64,000 bases of DNA, from NCBI RefSeq assembly GCF_900604385.1, contig NZ_LR027382.1, positions 1,240,001 through 1,304,000 on the forward strand, given 5' to 3'. Origin of the DNA: Alistipes megaguti (GTDB lineage Bacteria > Bacteroidota > Bacteroidia > Bacteroidales > Rikenellaceae). The position numbers and the translations under genes were made by a program. This document shows positions 44,707-52,605 of the stretch, one piece after another; the first letter of the stretch is position 1; each line of letters begins with the position of its first letter. The notes below the pieces were generated by a model. It searched no databases. It saw nothing but the letters and a program-made list of their open reading frames with translations, and was not told the origin of the DNA.

Positions 44707-45459
44707 ATGAATTCCGATCAATATTTTCATCGAGGGCTTCGTTTGATTGTGGCGAGTGTCCTTGTCTTTTTCCTCATCGTGTTGTTCTGCGTCATGGTTT
44801 CGCGGGGCTTCCCGTTCTGGATGGCCCTTGTGTTGCTTGTTCCCGCGGGGCTTTGCGTGGCAGGACTCTACTATTTCAGTATGGGTACTTCGGCGGACCT
44901 CTCGGAGCGTTTCTTCCGCCGTTTCCGTCGTGAGCAGCCCAAACCGGAGGAGATTTCTATCGTGGAAGAAAAACCGGAACTCGCAGTCGAGGTGACTGAT
45001 GAAAAGCGCTTGGATCCGACCGTCGCGATATCCGAAGTGATTCCCGGTGATCCGGCCCCGGAGACACCAATTCTTGAAAATGCACTTTCGACGGTCTACA
45101 CCTATACGGATCAAATTCTGGGCGAGGCCCTTGATGAGTCGAATCGGTTGATTTTACGGCGTCGGCTGCTTTATCTGGCCTGCATGGCAGCGATTCCGGC
45201 GTCGGTCCCTCAGGTTCGGCTTCGGGGCGATCGGATCGGTTACGGGGTTTTGTGCCACTATGGATGGAATGTGTGGAATGCCTTCAAGGGCGCCCGTAAC
45301 CAGTTTTATGACCAGAGCGAATTGGCCGAGTGGTTGAAATCGGGATTCGAATCGTTGGGCAAGTACAATACGAAGACCTTGCGGGCCAAACTGCGGGCGA
45401 CGGATGGCGGTTACGGCATCCGTTTGGTGGATAATCTGAAGGAGTATATCCAACAATAG
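44707..45459 (+). CDS. Membrane protein of unknown function coupled to the AbiE pair
   Basis: A 250-residue protein that starts two bases after the toxin stop. It has two N-terminal membrane helices (about 11-32 and 36-56), a charged linker (about 60-125; Glu/Pro-rich) and a C-terminal soluble domain ('LRRRLLYLACMAAIPASVPQVRLRGDRIGYGVLCHYGWNVW...YDQSELAEWLKSGFESL'). I know no family for it. The tight spacing and the terminator directly after it show that it belongs to the AbiE operon. It could tie the toxin-antitoxin system to the membrane, or be an unrelated cargo gene; the sequence does not decide this. Confidence 0.65.
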   Translation: MNSDQYFHRGLRLIVASVLVFFLIVLFCVMVSRGFPFWMALVLLVPAGLCVAGLYYFSMGTSADLSERFFRRFRREQPKPEEISIVEEKPELAVEVTDEKRLDPTVAISEVIPGDPAPETPILENALSTVYTYTDQILGEALDESNRLILRRRLLYLACMAAIPASVPQVRLRGDRIGYGVLCHYGWNVWNAFKGARNQFYDQSELAEWLKSGFESLGKYNTKTLRAKLRATDGGYGIRLVDNLKEYIQQ

Positions 45460-45481
45460 GAGCGGAATTTTTCTGTCGATA

Positions 45482-45514
45482 TTCCCTGCACCGATGAGGT
45501 GCAGGGATTTTTTG
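45482..45514 (+). terminator. Terminator of the AbiE-like operon
   Basis: A perfect 9-bp stem (CCCTGCACC, 45484-45492, with GGTGCAGGG, 45498-45506) with a 5-base loop is followed by ATTTTTTG. It begins 23 bases after the membrane protein stop. Confidence 0.9.
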
Positions 45515-45671
45515 TTTGGATTGTGTGCGATTGCAACATCTTGTAAAATAGCTCTTTCTGAAATTGTTTTCCGGTGCAACGGCGGTGATTTGATTGCAAA
45601 AACAGGTGCAGGGGAAGCACCAGCTATATTCGCTGCCGAACCTGCTGTTGGGTTCGATAAAAGATCGAGTT

Positions 45672-45977
45672 ATGGACCTGAAACAATTGTATGAAATGGG
45701 CGGTGACGTGCATGTCACCGTCCGTCTGGAGGATCTCCGGCAATGGCATCGGGAGTTGACAGCGGCCGTCCCGTCGCCCTTGGTCTCGCCAGCCTTGCCG
45801 CAAACGGGCGAACTGTACACGCGCAAGCAGACTATTGCCTTGTTGGGTGTCGACTCCTCTACGCTTTGGCGCTGGGCAAAGAGCGGCTATCTTGTTCCCG
45901 TGGAGTATGGCGGGCAGCGTCGTTATCGTGTGGCGGATGTGCAACAAATCCTGAAAGGAGGCCGCCATGACCGCTAA
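45672..45977 (+). CDS. Helix-turn-helix (MerR/excisionase-like) protein
   Basis: The ATG at 45672 gives a 101-residue protein; a longer frame from a TTG at 45594 is possible but unlikely. The C-terminal half has a winged-helix pattern ('YTRKQTIALLGVDSSTLWRWAKSGYLVPVEYGGQRRYRVADVQQIL') like the HTH_17/MerR domain of excisionases and element regulators in Bacteroidota. The N-terminal part ('DVHVTVRLEDLRQWHREL') is the usual lead-in of these proteins. It overlaps the helicase gene by 11 bases. It may regulate element genes or help the integrase in excision. Confidence 0.78.
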   Translation: MDLKQLYEMGGDVHVTVRLEDLRQWHRELTAAVPSPLVSPALPQTGELYTRKQTIALLGVDSSTLWRWAKSGYLVPVEYGGQRRYRVADVQQILKGGRHDR

Positions 45978-47190
45978 ACGGAAGGAGACCGGCGCGGCCT
46001 ATCTGCGCGTGGGGACAACCATCTACAAGCGGGTTCAGCAGCCGTTGAGCAGCGGCCGGAGCATCGAGACCCTCCTGGCGTGGAATGTCGAGACCCTGCG
46101 CCAGGATTTCGGGAAGGATTACCTGGCCCGGATCCCGAAGTACGACGGATTCTGCACGGTTCCCGACCACACGAACTACCGGCGGGAGATCCACGGCTTC
46201 CTGAACCGCTACGAACCGATTCCCTTCCAGCCGGCCAAAGGGGATTTCCCGCACATCCGCGACTTTCTGTCGCATATCTTCGGCGAGCAGGTCGAGATGG
46301 GGTATGACTATCTGCAGCTGCTCTACCTGCGGCCCCTGCAGCGGCTGCCCGTTCTGCTGCTGGTCTCCAGCGAGCGCAATACGGGCAAGACCACCTTTCT
46401 GAATCTTCTGAAACAGATCTTCGGCGGGAATGTCACCTTTAATACCAACGAGGACTTCCGTTCGCAGTTCAACGATGACTGGACGGGCAAGCTGCTGATC
46501 TGTGTGGACGAGGTGCTGCTCAACCGCCGCGAAGATTCCGAACGGATCAAGAACCTCTCGACGGCCCGCAGCTACAAGGCCGAGGCAAAGGGGCGCGACC
46601 GCCGGGAGGTGGAGTTCTTCGGGAAGTTCGTGCTGTGCTCCAACAACGAGCGCAATCCCGTGCTGATCGAGGCGGCGGAGACCCGCTACTGGGTGCGGCG
46701 TATCCCGCCGCTGACGCACGACGACCAGCAGCTGCTCGCTCGGATGCAGACTGAAATCCCGGGATTGCTGTTCTTTCTGCAACAACGCACGCTCTCGACC
46801 CGCGAGGAGAGCCGCCTGTGGTTCTCCCCGCGGCTCCTGGCGACGGAGGCCCTGCGGCGGATCATCCACTACAACCGCAGCAAGCCCGAGGCCGAGATGC
46901 TGTCGATCATCCGCGACATTCTGGATGGCGAGAAGCTGGAGGAGTATCAGTTCGACGTGAGCGACATGGTGAACATGCTGGAGATCCGCGGCATCCGGGT
47001 TGACCATCCCACCGTGCGGCGAACGCTGACCGAGAGCTGGCAGCTGCGGCCGGCACCGCCTACCTACTACCAGCGCTATACGATCACCTACAACGGGCTG
47101 ACCCAACGCCAGGAGAGCAAGACGGCACGGATCTATACCGTCACACGGAAACTGCTTGATGAACTGCTGAACGATGTCTCCGGCCTGTAA
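45967..47190 (+). CDS. DUF5906-type replicative helicase/primase-like ATPase
   Basis: A 407-residue protein with a superfamily 3-like ATPase core: Walker A in 'SSERNTGKTTFLNLL', Walker B in 'LLICVDEVLLNR', and a sensor-like 'FVLCSNNERNPVLI' with a following 'ETRYWVRRIPPL' arginine patch. A helical or winged C-terminal domain ('MVNMLEIRGIRVDHPTVRRTL') ends the protein. Such helicases unwind origin DNA of mobile elements and phages. The gene lies between the HTH gene and an array of CTTACA motifs that precedes a primase gene, which supports a role in plasmid-like replication of the excised element. Confidence 0.82.
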   Translation: MTAKRKETGAAYLRVGTTIYKRVQQPLSSGRSIETLLAWNVETLRQDFGKDYLARIPKYDGFCTVPDHTNYRREIHGFLNRYEPIPFQPAKGDFPHIRDFLSHIFGEQVEMGYDYLQLLYLRPLQRLPVLLLVSSERNTGKTTFLNLLKQIFGGNVTFNTNEDFRSQFNDDWTGKLLICVDEVLLNRREDSERIKNLSTARSYKAEAKGRDRREVEFFGKFVLCSNNERNPVLIEAAETRYWVRRIPPLTHDDQQLLARMQTEIPGLLFFLQQRTLSTREESRLWFSPRLLATEALRRIIHYNRSKPEAEMLSIIRDILDGEKLEEYQFDVSDMVNMLEIRGIRVDHPTVRRTLTESWQLRPAPPTYYQRYTITYNGLTQRQESKTARIYTVTRKLLDELLNDVSGL

Positions 47191-47367
47191 GATTGTTGGA
47201 TGCTGGGGATATTCGGCTTATTCTCTGTTTCTTACATCTCTTACAAATTCTCTTACGGAATCTTACAACGCTTACTGACTTACGGCGCCATCTGCCGTGT
47301 AAGAATGTTGTAAGACGACAACCTTTTCTTTCACTGCGTTTTACGCGGTTTTCTCAACAAACTTACA
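47186..47367. repeat. CTTACA motif array, possible replication origin
   Basis: The hexamer CTTAC(A/G/T), or its reverse TGTAAG, occurs about ten times. Forward copies are at 47231, 47240, 47252, 47262, 47271, 47279 and 47362; reversed copies at 47186, 47298 and 47309. The six forward copies from 47231 to 47284 are spaced 8-12 bases, about one helix turn. The region is noncoding and lies between the helicase and primase genes. This is the layout of iterons or of a primase/helicase loading site. Confidence 0.6.
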
Positions 47368-47372
47368 GAAAA

Positions 47373-48035
47373 ATGAATACCACCCCATATGCTCCCCGGA
47401 TCCCCATCCGGGAATATCTTGCCCGCCGTGGCCTTGTGCCCGGAATTGCGGCGGCGTATTGTCGGGAGGTACGCTATCAGGTCCGCAGCCGCTGCTTTTT
47501 CGCCATTGGCTTCCGGAATGACTGCGGAGGTTGGGAGCTTCGCTCCGCACGGTTCAAAGGCGGCTCCTCGCCCAAACATATCACCACCATCGACAACCGT
47601 TCCGATACGGTAATCGCTTTCGAGGGATTTATGGATTTTCTCGCTTATCTCTCGCTGAAATACCCCGAACGACTGCGCATTGACGCCGCGGTTCTGAACT
47701 CGGTCGTCAACCTGCCCAAAGCCATCCCGTTTCTCTCCCGGCATCCGGTGATTCACGCCTTCTTTGACAACGACGAAGCCGGGCGTAAAACGACCTCCGA
47801 TCTGATCCGTCTTTGCCCCCGCAGCGAGGTAATCGACCAAAGGCATTTTTACAGCGGACACAAGGACGTAAACGACTATCTGATCGCCCGCATAAAAGGC
47901 CGAACACAAAAGCCTTCGACACAGAAGAACGCCCCCGAAACAAAGGCTCTTCAGACTGTCCGGAATAATCTTCAACCCTCGAAAGCAGAAACAACGACGA
48001 TTGAGCCTCCGCGTCGGAAAGGGGTAAAGATTTAA
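47373..48035 (+). CDS. TOPRIM primase-like protein lacking the zinc-finger domain
   Basis: The start at 47373 (MNTTPYAP) gives a 220-residue protein; the frame is open further upstream only across the CTTACA array. It contains a primase-type TOPRIM domain with the Glu motif 'VIAFEGFMDFLAYLS', the Asp motif 'HAFFDNDEAGRKT' and the lead-in 'YCREVRYQVRSRCFFAIGFRNDCGGWELRS'. Related element primases of Bacteroidota are near 300 residues and begin with a CHC2-type zinc finger; here that part is absent and no remnant is seen upstream. The C-terminal tail (about 175-220) is Lys/Thr/Pro-rich. It probably makes primers for element replication with the helicase. Confidence 0.78.
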   Translation: MNTTPYAPRIPIREYLARRGLVPGIAAAYCREVRYQVRSRCFFAIGFRNDCGGWELRSARFKGGSSPKHITTIDNRSDTVIAFEGFMDFLAYLSLKYPERLRIDAAVLNSVVNLPKAIPFLSRHPVIHAFFDNDEAGRKTTSDLIRLCPRSEVIDQRHFYSGHKDVNDYLIARIKGRTQKPSTQKNAPETKALQTVRNNLQPSKAETTTIEPPRRKGVKI

Positions 48036-48050
48036 GGAAAGCAAGGTTGT

Positions 48051-48068
48051 GTTTTCGTAGACGAAAAC
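48051..48068 (+). other. Hairpin, possible part of oriT
   Basis: A perfect 8-bp inverted repeat (GTTTTCGT, 48051-48058, with ACGAAAAC, 48061-48068) with a 2-base loop lies 71 bases before the MobC-like gene, in the gap between primase and mobilization genes. oriT sites often lie just before mob genes and carry such repeats. A nick site cannot be placed by eye. Confidence 0.45.
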
Positions 48069-48138
48069 TCCGCCTTACCCGGTGGCCGCCGTAAAATCCC
48101 GCTGGTCTGAACAAAAAAATGCTTACACACCACTTATC

Positions 48139-48507
48139 ATGGAAACACCGAAGAAAACATACAGCAAACAGGGCGGGCGCCCGAAAGTCGGCATCGGTCG
48201 CATCCGCAAATATGTCGTCAGCACCCGGCTCAGTCCCGAACGGAAACTCCGCTTTTCGGCCCTTTGCCGCGAGGCAGGGCAACTGCCTGCCGAAGTGCTG
48301 CGCCAGCTGATCGACCGAGGAACGGTAAGAGCACGGATCACCCGCGAACAGCTGGATTTCATGGCCCAACTGAAAGGCGTCGCCCGGAATCTGAACCAGC
48401 TGACCCGGCTGGCCAATACCAAAGGTCTGGCGGCTGTCAGGGTACGGCATGCGGCAATCGTCACGGCTATCGAAAAACTCCTGAAACAGATATGCGATGG
48501 TCGGTAA
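48139..48507 (+). CDS. MobC-like relaxosome accessory protein
   Basis: The ATG at 48139 (METPKKTYSK) gives a 122-residue basic protein; an earlier in-frame ATG at 48082 has no clear support. It has a ribbon-helix-helix-like N-terminal half ('YVVSTRLSPERKLRFSALCREAGQLPAEVLRQLI') and the C-terminal 'GVARNLNQLTRLAN' motif, the mark of MobC-type proteins. It binds oriT and helps the relaxase to open the DNA. Its end overlaps the relaxase gene by 11 bases, the usual mobC-mobA arrangement. Confidence 0.88.
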   Translation: METPKKTYSKQGGRPKVGIGRIRKYVVSTRLSPERKLRFSALCREAGQLPAEVLRQLIDRGTVRARITREQLDFMAQLKGVARNLNQLTRLANTKGLAAVRVRHAAIVTAIEKLLKQICDGR

Positions 48508-49573
48508 GGTAATATCGGGATCGTCTTTTTCGGGAATGGTGGGTTACGTGATGAAAGAAGAATCCCGGGTATTGGAAGCCGAGGGCGTTATGCCTCCGGA
48601 AGTAAAGGATATGGTGCAGGACTTCAAAGACCAGACCATGCTCAACCCGCGACTGAAAAACATCGTCGGGCATATCTCGCTGTCTTTCTCACCTAAAGAC
48701 ACTCCGCGGATGACCGACGCCCTGATGACGCAGATCGCGAAGGAGTATATGCAAAAGATGGACATCACCGATACGCAGTATCTATTAGTACGCCATCTCG
48801 ACCAACCCCATCCGCTCTGTCATCTGGTCTACAACCGGATCGGGAACAACGGGCAGACCATATCGGACAAGAACATCAAGCTCCGGAATGCCAAGGTCTG
48901 CCGGGAGCTGACCGAGAAGTACGGGCTATACCTTGCACCGGGCAAAGAGGAAGTGCGTCGGGAACAGCTGCGCGAACCGGACAAGACCAGATACGAAATC
49001 TACGATGCGATCAAAGGCTGTCTGCCCAAATGCAAGAACTGGAACGAGTTGGAAGGTAAATTAAAGGAACAGGGCATCGGCGTCCGCTATAAGTATTGCG
49101 GAAATACCGGCCGCAAACAAGGGGTTCTGTTCTCGAAAAACGGCTTCGAATTCTTCGGCTCGAAGATCGACAGGGCTTTCAGTTTTACAAAACTCGGCAA
49201 CCGGTTCACCCACCTGCAACAGCAGGCGCTGCATCGGACCGAGCTCCTCGGGAACCTCTTGGCGGCGGCAGGCAATTACCGTTCGGCATTTGCCGGGTTA
49301 TTCGGCAACATGGGCAGAGGCGGCGGCAGTGCGCGCGAAGAGCCACTATCGGTAAACCTCGGAAAGGCAGGCGGGATTCCGCTGCCGCCGACCGGTTCGC
49401 CCGTCGGAGTGTCGGCCGAGCAGTTGCAGCACAAGCCGGGAGAAAGTCCCGAAGAGCATATAGCACGAATCACGGCGCTGCTCAACGCCGCGGCCGAAGC
49501 GATGGCAATAGCTGCGGCGGAGCACCGCCGCAGGATGGAAGAACAGAAAAGAAGAGCCAAAATAAAACTGTAA
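48497..49573 (+). CDS. Relaxase / mobilization nuclease
   Basis: A 358-residue protein with a relaxase N-terminal domain: 'MVGKVISGSSFSGMVGYVM' (the short start of Bacteroidota mobilization relaxases) and the metal-binding histidine cluster in 'RHLDQPHPLCHLVYNRIG'. A candidate nicking Tyr is Tyr17 in 'GYVM' but this is not certain. The C-terminal part (about 255-358) is low in complexity, Ala/Glu-rich and probably helical. It nicks oriT and pilots the single strand into a recipient through a helper conjugation system. Confidence 0.9.
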   Translation: MVGKVISGSSFSGMVGYVMKEESRVLEAEGVMPPEVKDMVQDFKDQTMLNPRLKNIVGHISLSFSPKDTPRMTDALMTQIAKEYMQKMDITDTQYLLVRHLDQPHPLCHLVYNRIGNNGQTISDKNIKLRNAKVCRELTEKYGLYLAPGKEEVRREQLREPDKTRYEIYDAIKGCLPKCKNWNELEGKLKEQGIGVRYKYCGNTGRKQGVLFSKNGFEFFGSKIDRAFSFTKLGNRFTHLQQQALHRTELLGNLLAAAGNYRSAFAGLFGNMGRGGGSAREEPLSVNLGKAGGIPLPPTGSPVGVSAEQLQHKPGESPEEHIARITALLNAAAEAMAIAAAEHRRRMEEQKRRAKIKL

Positions 49574-49597
49574 CCGAATTAGAAAATCTCAAAAACC

Positions 49598-50368
49598 ATG
49601 AACGACGAAAATAAGATCGACCTCTCGATCGAAATGTATGAAGACCTCAAGGAAACGCTTGTCAAAGCCATCAAAAACGCCAAAGCAGGCGGCGCAGGAA
49701 ACGCAGGTTTGGAGAATGTACAACTGGAACGGATCGAGCGACTGATAGAGGCCGCGGAACTTTCGCAGGAACAGATTACGCAACTGCTCGAACACCTGCA
49801 ACGGTATACAGCCTTGCCCGGAATAAAAACCGAGCAGGAACGGGAGATCGTTAACAAATACGACATGCTGCTGCAACAGTTAGCTGGGAGACTGGAGGTG
49901 ATCGACAAGGAGAACAGGAAGACGCATACGTTGATCGAGCAAGTGGGCCAAGCCGTCGAAGCAGCGGCAATGCCCGAAAACCTGCCTGTGCAGGAACACC
50001 GCCACATCTATACGCTCGATCTTAAATCCTCGAAAACATTTCTGACTATGTTCATCATGCTGGGAGGTATTTTCCTGCAAGCTGCATTCATCTACCGAAT
50101 CTCGGAAAATAATAGGCTGTTGGCCGTGAACGACCTGAAATACCGTTACGTGAAGATGTGCGGGAAAATCGGCGAAAAGGAGTTGATGGAATTGGAAACG
50201 GTATTTTGGGACGAACAGTATAGAAACCTCCGCGATACCGTTCGAAACCAAGTCGAACGATACGAGGAAGCCGTAAGGCATCGAGCCGAACAATTAGAGC
50301 AGGCGACTGTTAAGGAGCGGAAAGCAAAAAGACTGCTCGACGATGTGAAGAGATTAAGAGGAGAATAA
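49598..50368 (+). CDS. Mobilization-linked membrane protein with coiled coils
   Basis: A 256-residue protein that starts 24 bases after the relaxase stop. It has a helical N-terminal half ('LERIERLIEAAELSQEQITQLLEHLQRY', probable coiled coil), one membrane segment (about 147-167: 'SKTFLTMFIMLGGIFLQAAFIYRI') and a charged coiled-coil C-terminal half. Proteins of this shape follow relaxase genes in many Bacteroidota mobilizable elements, but I know no function or firm family name. It could link the relaxosome to a coupling protein at the membrane. Confidence 0.68.
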   Translation: MNDENKIDLSIEMYEDLKETLVKAIKNAKAGGAGNAGLENVQLERIERLIEAAELSQEQITQLLEHLQRYTALPGIKTEQEREIVNKYDMLLQQLAGRLEVIDKENRKTHTLIEQVGQAVEAAAMPENLPVQEHRHIYTLDLKSSKTFLTMFIMLGGIFLQAAFIYRISENNRLLAVNDLKYRYVKMCGKIGEKELMELETVFWDEQYRNLRDTVRNQVERYEEAVRHRAEQLEQATVKERKAKRLLDDVKRLRGE

Positions 50369-50396
50369 TGTTATTACGAATAATATTCCTACCGTG

Positions 50397-51164
50397 TCAG
50401 TTAAAAAAAGAGGCCAATTTGAAAGTTACCAAAACAGGATAATGATCCGAAGCTTTTGCGGCTGCATAATCTACCTCATGAGAAATTACTTCAAAAGCAG
50501 ACTCGGGAGTATACATCAAATAGTCAATCGTTTTTCCACCGTCATCGTCGGTCGTCAGCTCCGAGCAAGAGTTGCCCACGTTAAACTTGGATGCCAATAA
50601 TTGAATCGGAGCCTCCTCCGGTCGGGCATTCATATCTCCGCCCAAAATAATCGGAATATTGATATGCTCCGTTAAGCGAAGTATTTCTCTAATTTGCGCT
50701 ATCCGCAAAGAATCATCGGCTTTGTGATCAAGATGCGTCGTGGCAAAACAGATGTCATGTCCCTGTTTACGAATCCGGACATATCCAAAAGACCTCATGT
50801 AATCTCGTCCCGGTATTCCCAATCTGAAACTACGCTCTTCCAGAATCGGGTATTTCGAGAGGATGACATTCCCATAATCTCCTCCGGAACGAATGTCGAG
50901 TGCATGAATGAAGGCATGGTATTTCAAGCCCGTCATCTCGGCCAATATGGCTGGTGTGTCGCCGGGATTTAGTTCAGTAAAACGTTCAACTTCCTGCAAA
51001 GCTACCAAATCCGGATTGTTGCGGCGAATTGCATCGGCAATAGCTTCGATTCCGGCATTACGCCCGCTATAAGTATTATAGGTCATTGTCCTCAGGACAA
51101 TCTCTTTCTGAGAACAGCCGTTTGCAATTGTGGCCCAAAATAGTATAAAAAGAATTTTTTTCAT
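50397..51164 (-). CDS. EEP-family phosphodiesterase/phosphatase lipoprotein (first of three)
   Basis: A 255-residue lipoprotein (lipobox ANGC, Cys17) with all motifs of the endonuclease/exonuclease/phosphatase fold: Asn in 'MTYNTYSG', Glu in 'ALQEVE', His in 'TTHLDHK', Asp/Asn in 'GGDMNARP', Asp in 'TIDYLMY' and the catalytic His in 'ASDHYPV'. It is therefore likely an active metal-dependent phosphodiesterase or phosphomonoesterase; candidates include nucleic acids, phospho-sugars and phospholipid head groups. G+C is clearly lower than in the transporter gene upstream (gap five bases). The 3' end lies 28 bases from the last gene of the mobile element. Confidence 0.85.
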   Translation of the reverse strand: MKKILFILFWATIANGCSQKEIVLRTMTYNTYSGRNAGIEAIADAIRRNNPDLVALQEVERFTELNPGDTPAILAEMTGLKYHAFIHALDIRSGGDYGNVILSKYPILEERSFRLGIPGRDYMRSFGYVRIRKQGHDICFATTHLDHKADDSLRIAQIREILRLTEHINIPIILGGDMNARPEEAPIQLLASKFNVGNSCSELTTDDDGGKTIDYLMYTPESAFEVISHEVDYAAAKASDHYPVLVTFKLASFFN

Positions 51165-51169
51165 CTATA

Positions 51170-52537
51170 TTACTTTTTCTTCGAAACAAAAAGTGCGAGA
51201 ATGAACGACAGCGCCGAAGCCGCAATCCAGAAGACGATCGCCGTATCGAAATCGTAGGTCGTGACCCCGTCGGTGACCGTCTTGCCCGAATTGATCAGCC
51301 AGCCGCTGACGATGTCCTGCAACCCGGCGCCGACGTAGCTGGCCATTCCGACGATCCCGAGGGCCGCGCCCGTGGCTTCGCGCGGCACGATGTCGATGGC
51401 CATCAGCCCTCCCAGGAAGCAGATCAGCACCCCGATGGCCATGCCGAATAACACCATGCTCAACAGGTTGACGAACATGCTGTCGCCCGAGTAGAGGAAC
51501 AGGCACAGGGCGACGGTGTTCAGCACGCCGAAGCCGAAAGCCAGCACGTTGCGGCGGCCGTGGAACAGCGTGTCGGACAACCATCCCGAAAAGACCGTTC
51601 CGACGATCCCCAACAGGGCGTTGACCGAGATGACCTGCGTGGCCGTGGCCAGCGAATATCCCTTGACCTCTTGCAGGAACAGCACACCCCAGCCGTTGAT
51701 GGCGTAACGTGAAACGTACATGAAGGCACTCGACAACGCCAGCACCCAGACGAAGGGGTTGCGGATGACCGAACGCTGGAGTTCGGAGGTGGACCCGTGG
51801 TCGTGGCTTTGCTCGGGGGACTCCTCGCCGGTCAGCACCTCGATCGGAGGCAGGCCCTTCGATTCGGGGGTGTCGTGCAACAGGAAAACGATCACCAGCA
51901 CGCCTAACACCCCGGCCACCGACGACCCGACGAAGCCCCACTGCCAGCCGAAGATGCCGACGACGGCCCCGACGAAGAGGAACGAAAGGAACTCGCCGAG
52001 GTTGTGGCTGGCGCTGAAAAATCCGTAGTAGGTGCCGCGCTTGCTCAGGGGGTACCAGCGCGAGAGGGCGATGATCGCCGGGGGCGCGCCCATCGACTGC
52101 GACCACCCGTTGACGCCCCACATCACGGCGAAGGCCACGAAGAGCGTCATGTTACCGACCATGCCCCCGCCGTTGGCGAAACCCAGCGCACCGACCAGCA
52201 GGTTGGCGACGGCCGAGACGCACAGTCCCGCGGCCATGAAGCGCTTGATGTTGCTGTGGTCTGAGAGGAATCCGTTGACGAATTTGCCGATGGCATAGGC
52301 GAACAGCAGCGCCGAGCCGATGATGCCCAGCTGCGTGGCGTCGAGCGCCCCGCTTTCGAGGATCGGCTTCTTGACCACATTGAGGCTCGTACGGCAGACG
52401 TAATAGAGGCTGTAACCGACCGTGCCGGCGATGAAGCTCTGGAAACGGAGCTTTTTGTAGAGTTTCATGCGTGCTGCGTCGTCGCCCGTGAACGGTGCCG
52501 AAGGTGCGCTTTTGCGAAAGTAGGAAAAAATCGGCAT
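51170..52537 (-). CDS. Organophosphate:phosphate antiporter-family transporter (GlpT/UhpT-like)
   Basis: The ATG at 52537 (MPIFSYFRKS) is preferred; a GTG at 52567 lies inside a terminator stem. The 455-residue protein has about 12 membrane helices and the family marks 'YSLYYVCRTSLNVVKKPI', 'WGVNGWSQSMGAPPAIIALSRWYPLSKRGTYYGFFSASHN' and a conserved Arg near the N-terminus. Members take up glycerol-3-phosphate, hexose-6-phosphate or similar in exchange for phosphate. Its G+C is higher than that of both neighbours. It sits between an EEP enzyme and the terminator of the SusC/SusD operon; the shared phosphate theme suggests uptake of a phosphorylated product. The substrate is not known. Confidence 0.87.
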   Translation of the reverse strand: MPIFSYFRKSAPSAPFTGDDAARMKLYKKLRFQSFIAGTVGYSLYYVCRTSLNVVKKPILESGALDATQLGIIGSALLFAYAIGKFVNGFLSDHSNIKRFMAAGLCVSAVANLLVGALGFANGGGMVGNMTLFVAFAVMWGVNGWSQSMGAPPAIIALSRWYPLSKRGTYYGFFSASHNLGEFLSFLFVGAVVGIFGWQWGFVGSSVAGVLGVLVIVFLLHDTPESKGLPPIEVLTGEESPEQSHDHGSTSELQRSVIRNPFVWVLALSSAFMYVSRYAINGWGVLFLQEVKGYSLATATQVISVNALLGIVGTVFSGWLSDTLFHGRRNVLAFGFGVLNTVALCLFLYSGDSMFVNLLSMVLFGMAIGVLICFLGGLMAIDIVPREATGAALGIVGMASYVGAGLQDIVSGWLINSGKTVTDGVTTYDFDTAIVFWIAASALSFILALFVSKKK

Positions 52538-52556
52538 GAATATCTGTTTATGAAAA

Positions 52557-52594
52557 TAAGCCTGCACCGGAGAGTTGTTTCCAGTGCAGGCTTA
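52557..52594 (-). terminator. Terminator of the third SusC/SusD operon
   Basis: A perfect 11-bp stem (TAAGCCTGCAC, 52557-52567, with GTGCAGGCTTA, 52584-52594) with a 16-base loop is followed on the minus strand by TTTTC. It lies 12 bases after the stop of the lipoprotein gene at 52606. Confidence 0.85.
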
Positions 52595-52605
52595 TTCGTT
52601 TTATC

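Larger units (their letters stand above)
41409..50396 (+). mobile_element. Integrated mobilizable element
   Basis: All ten genes between 41631 and 50368 point the same way and belong to mobile functions: integrase, toxin-antitoxin, HTH, helicase, primase, MobC-like protein, relaxase and an accessory protein. There are no conjugation (Tra) genes, so transfer would need a helper element. The left end is set by the tRNA 3' fragment. The right end is set here at the first gene of opposite strand, but no direct repeat marks it. Sequence from 41428 to 41630 is AT-rich and holds a tandem TGCGGACACGG repeat. Confidence 0.85.

Noticed and set aside
45594..45671. Longer N-terminus of the HTH protein from a TTG codon
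   Set aside because: TTG starts are rare in this group and the ATG at 45672 leads directly into the family pattern.
47193..47372. N-terminal extension of the TOPRIM protein
   Set aside because: The translated part is a Leu/Arg-rich product of the CTTACA array and has no zinc-finger motif.
50369..50396. Right attachment site of the element
   Set aside because: The 28-base gap has no copy of the tRNA core and no inverted or direct repeat shared with the left end, so no site is called.
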